Shown: piece after piece, positions 5,705 to 5,864 of the stretch
How positions within the stretch are numbered: the stretch's first letter is position 1
Layout of the letters: the number at the start of each line of letters is the position of its first letter
Origin: Rhodothermaceae bacterium
GTDB taxonomy: Bacteria; Bacteroidota; Rhodothermia; Rhodothermales; JAHEMB01
Assembly: GCA_024643915.1 (NCBI GenBank)
Contig: JAHEMB010000271.1
Location: 1 to 5,864 of the forward strand
DNA length: 5,864 nucleotides
Direction: 5' to 3'
Position numbers and translations under genes: made by a program
Notes under the pieces: generated by a model
What the model saw: the letters and a program-made list of their open reading frames with translations, nothing else
Database searches by the model: none
What the model was told of the DNA's origin: nothing

Positions 5705-5864
5705 TCACTTCATCAGCACCATACGCCCCGTCTCCGTCACGGCGCCGACGGTGAGGCGATAGAGATAGGTGCCCGTGGGCAACCCAGCAGCATCAAAAAA
5801 GACGGCGTGCGGGCCGGCGCCAAGATGGCCATCGACGAGCTGAGTCATCTCGCGCCCCTGCACG
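5705..5864 (-). CDS. C-terminus of a type IX secretion cargo protein (partial)
   Basis: Only the last 52 residues are in the window; the 5' part lies beyond the right edge. The visible sequence includes V-Q-G-R-E-M-T-Q-L-V-D-G, then G-P-H-A-V-F-F-D-A-A-G-L-P-T-G-T-Y-L-Y-R-L and ends G-R-M-V-L-M-K. This matches the type A C-terminal sorting domain of Bacteroidota type IX secretion (also called the Por sorting domain, with a fold like the FlgD Ig domain). Such domains direct a protein through the outer membrane and are usually cleaved, leaving the protein on the cell surface or released. What the N-terminal cargo is cannot be seen. The stop codon is followed 25 nt later by the hairpin at 5638-5679. 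Confidence 0.88.
   Translation of the reverse strand, partial: VQGREMTQLVDGHLGAGPHAVFFDAAGLPTGTYLYRLTVGAVTETGRMVLMK

Overview
The window looks like chromosomal DNA from a GC-rich member of the Bacteroidota/Rhodothermota group, with a Rhodothermales-like lineage the best guess. The strongest clue is the partial gene at the right edge, which ends in a type IX secretion (Por) sorting domain. Supporting clues are three predicted exported proteins or lipoproteins, weak or absent Shine-Dalgarno sequences on most genes, and promoter-like sequences nearer to the Bacteroidota TTTG / TAnnTTTG pattern than to sigma-70. The lineage is inferred; the window has no rRNA or other marker gene.

Layout, left to right. 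Positions 1-277 hold no gene I can support, but contain a compound array of degenerate 8-bp tandem repeats (93-231). Positions 278-2362 (minus) encode a 694-residue lipoprotein-like seven-heme cytochrome c fused to six TPR repeats. A 310-bp divergent intergenic region (2363-2672) carries candidate promoters for both directions and a small inverted repeat. Positions 2673-3707 (plus) encode a membrane-anchored coiled-coil protein with a C-terminal helix-hairpin-helix-like domain. After a 294-bp spacer, positions 4002-4769 (plus) encode a small secreted protein built from two copies of one module. It converges, with only 24 bp between the stops, on 4794-5609 (minus), a lipoprotein with a CBM9-like fold and a Gly/Arg/Met-rich tail. 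A 13-bp perfect hairpin separates that gene from the partial type IX cargo gene (5705-5864, minus).

Four of the five genes look like cell-envelope or secreted proteins, and the fifth is a predicted inner-membrane-anchored protein. No shared pathway is evident: strands alternate and spacings are large, so only the two rightmost minus-strand genes could plausibly share a transcript. I found no mobile element, CRISPR array, tRNA or rRNA. The items most worth a second look are the duplicated four-cysteine secreted protein, the octamer repeat array, and the heme-TPR fusion.
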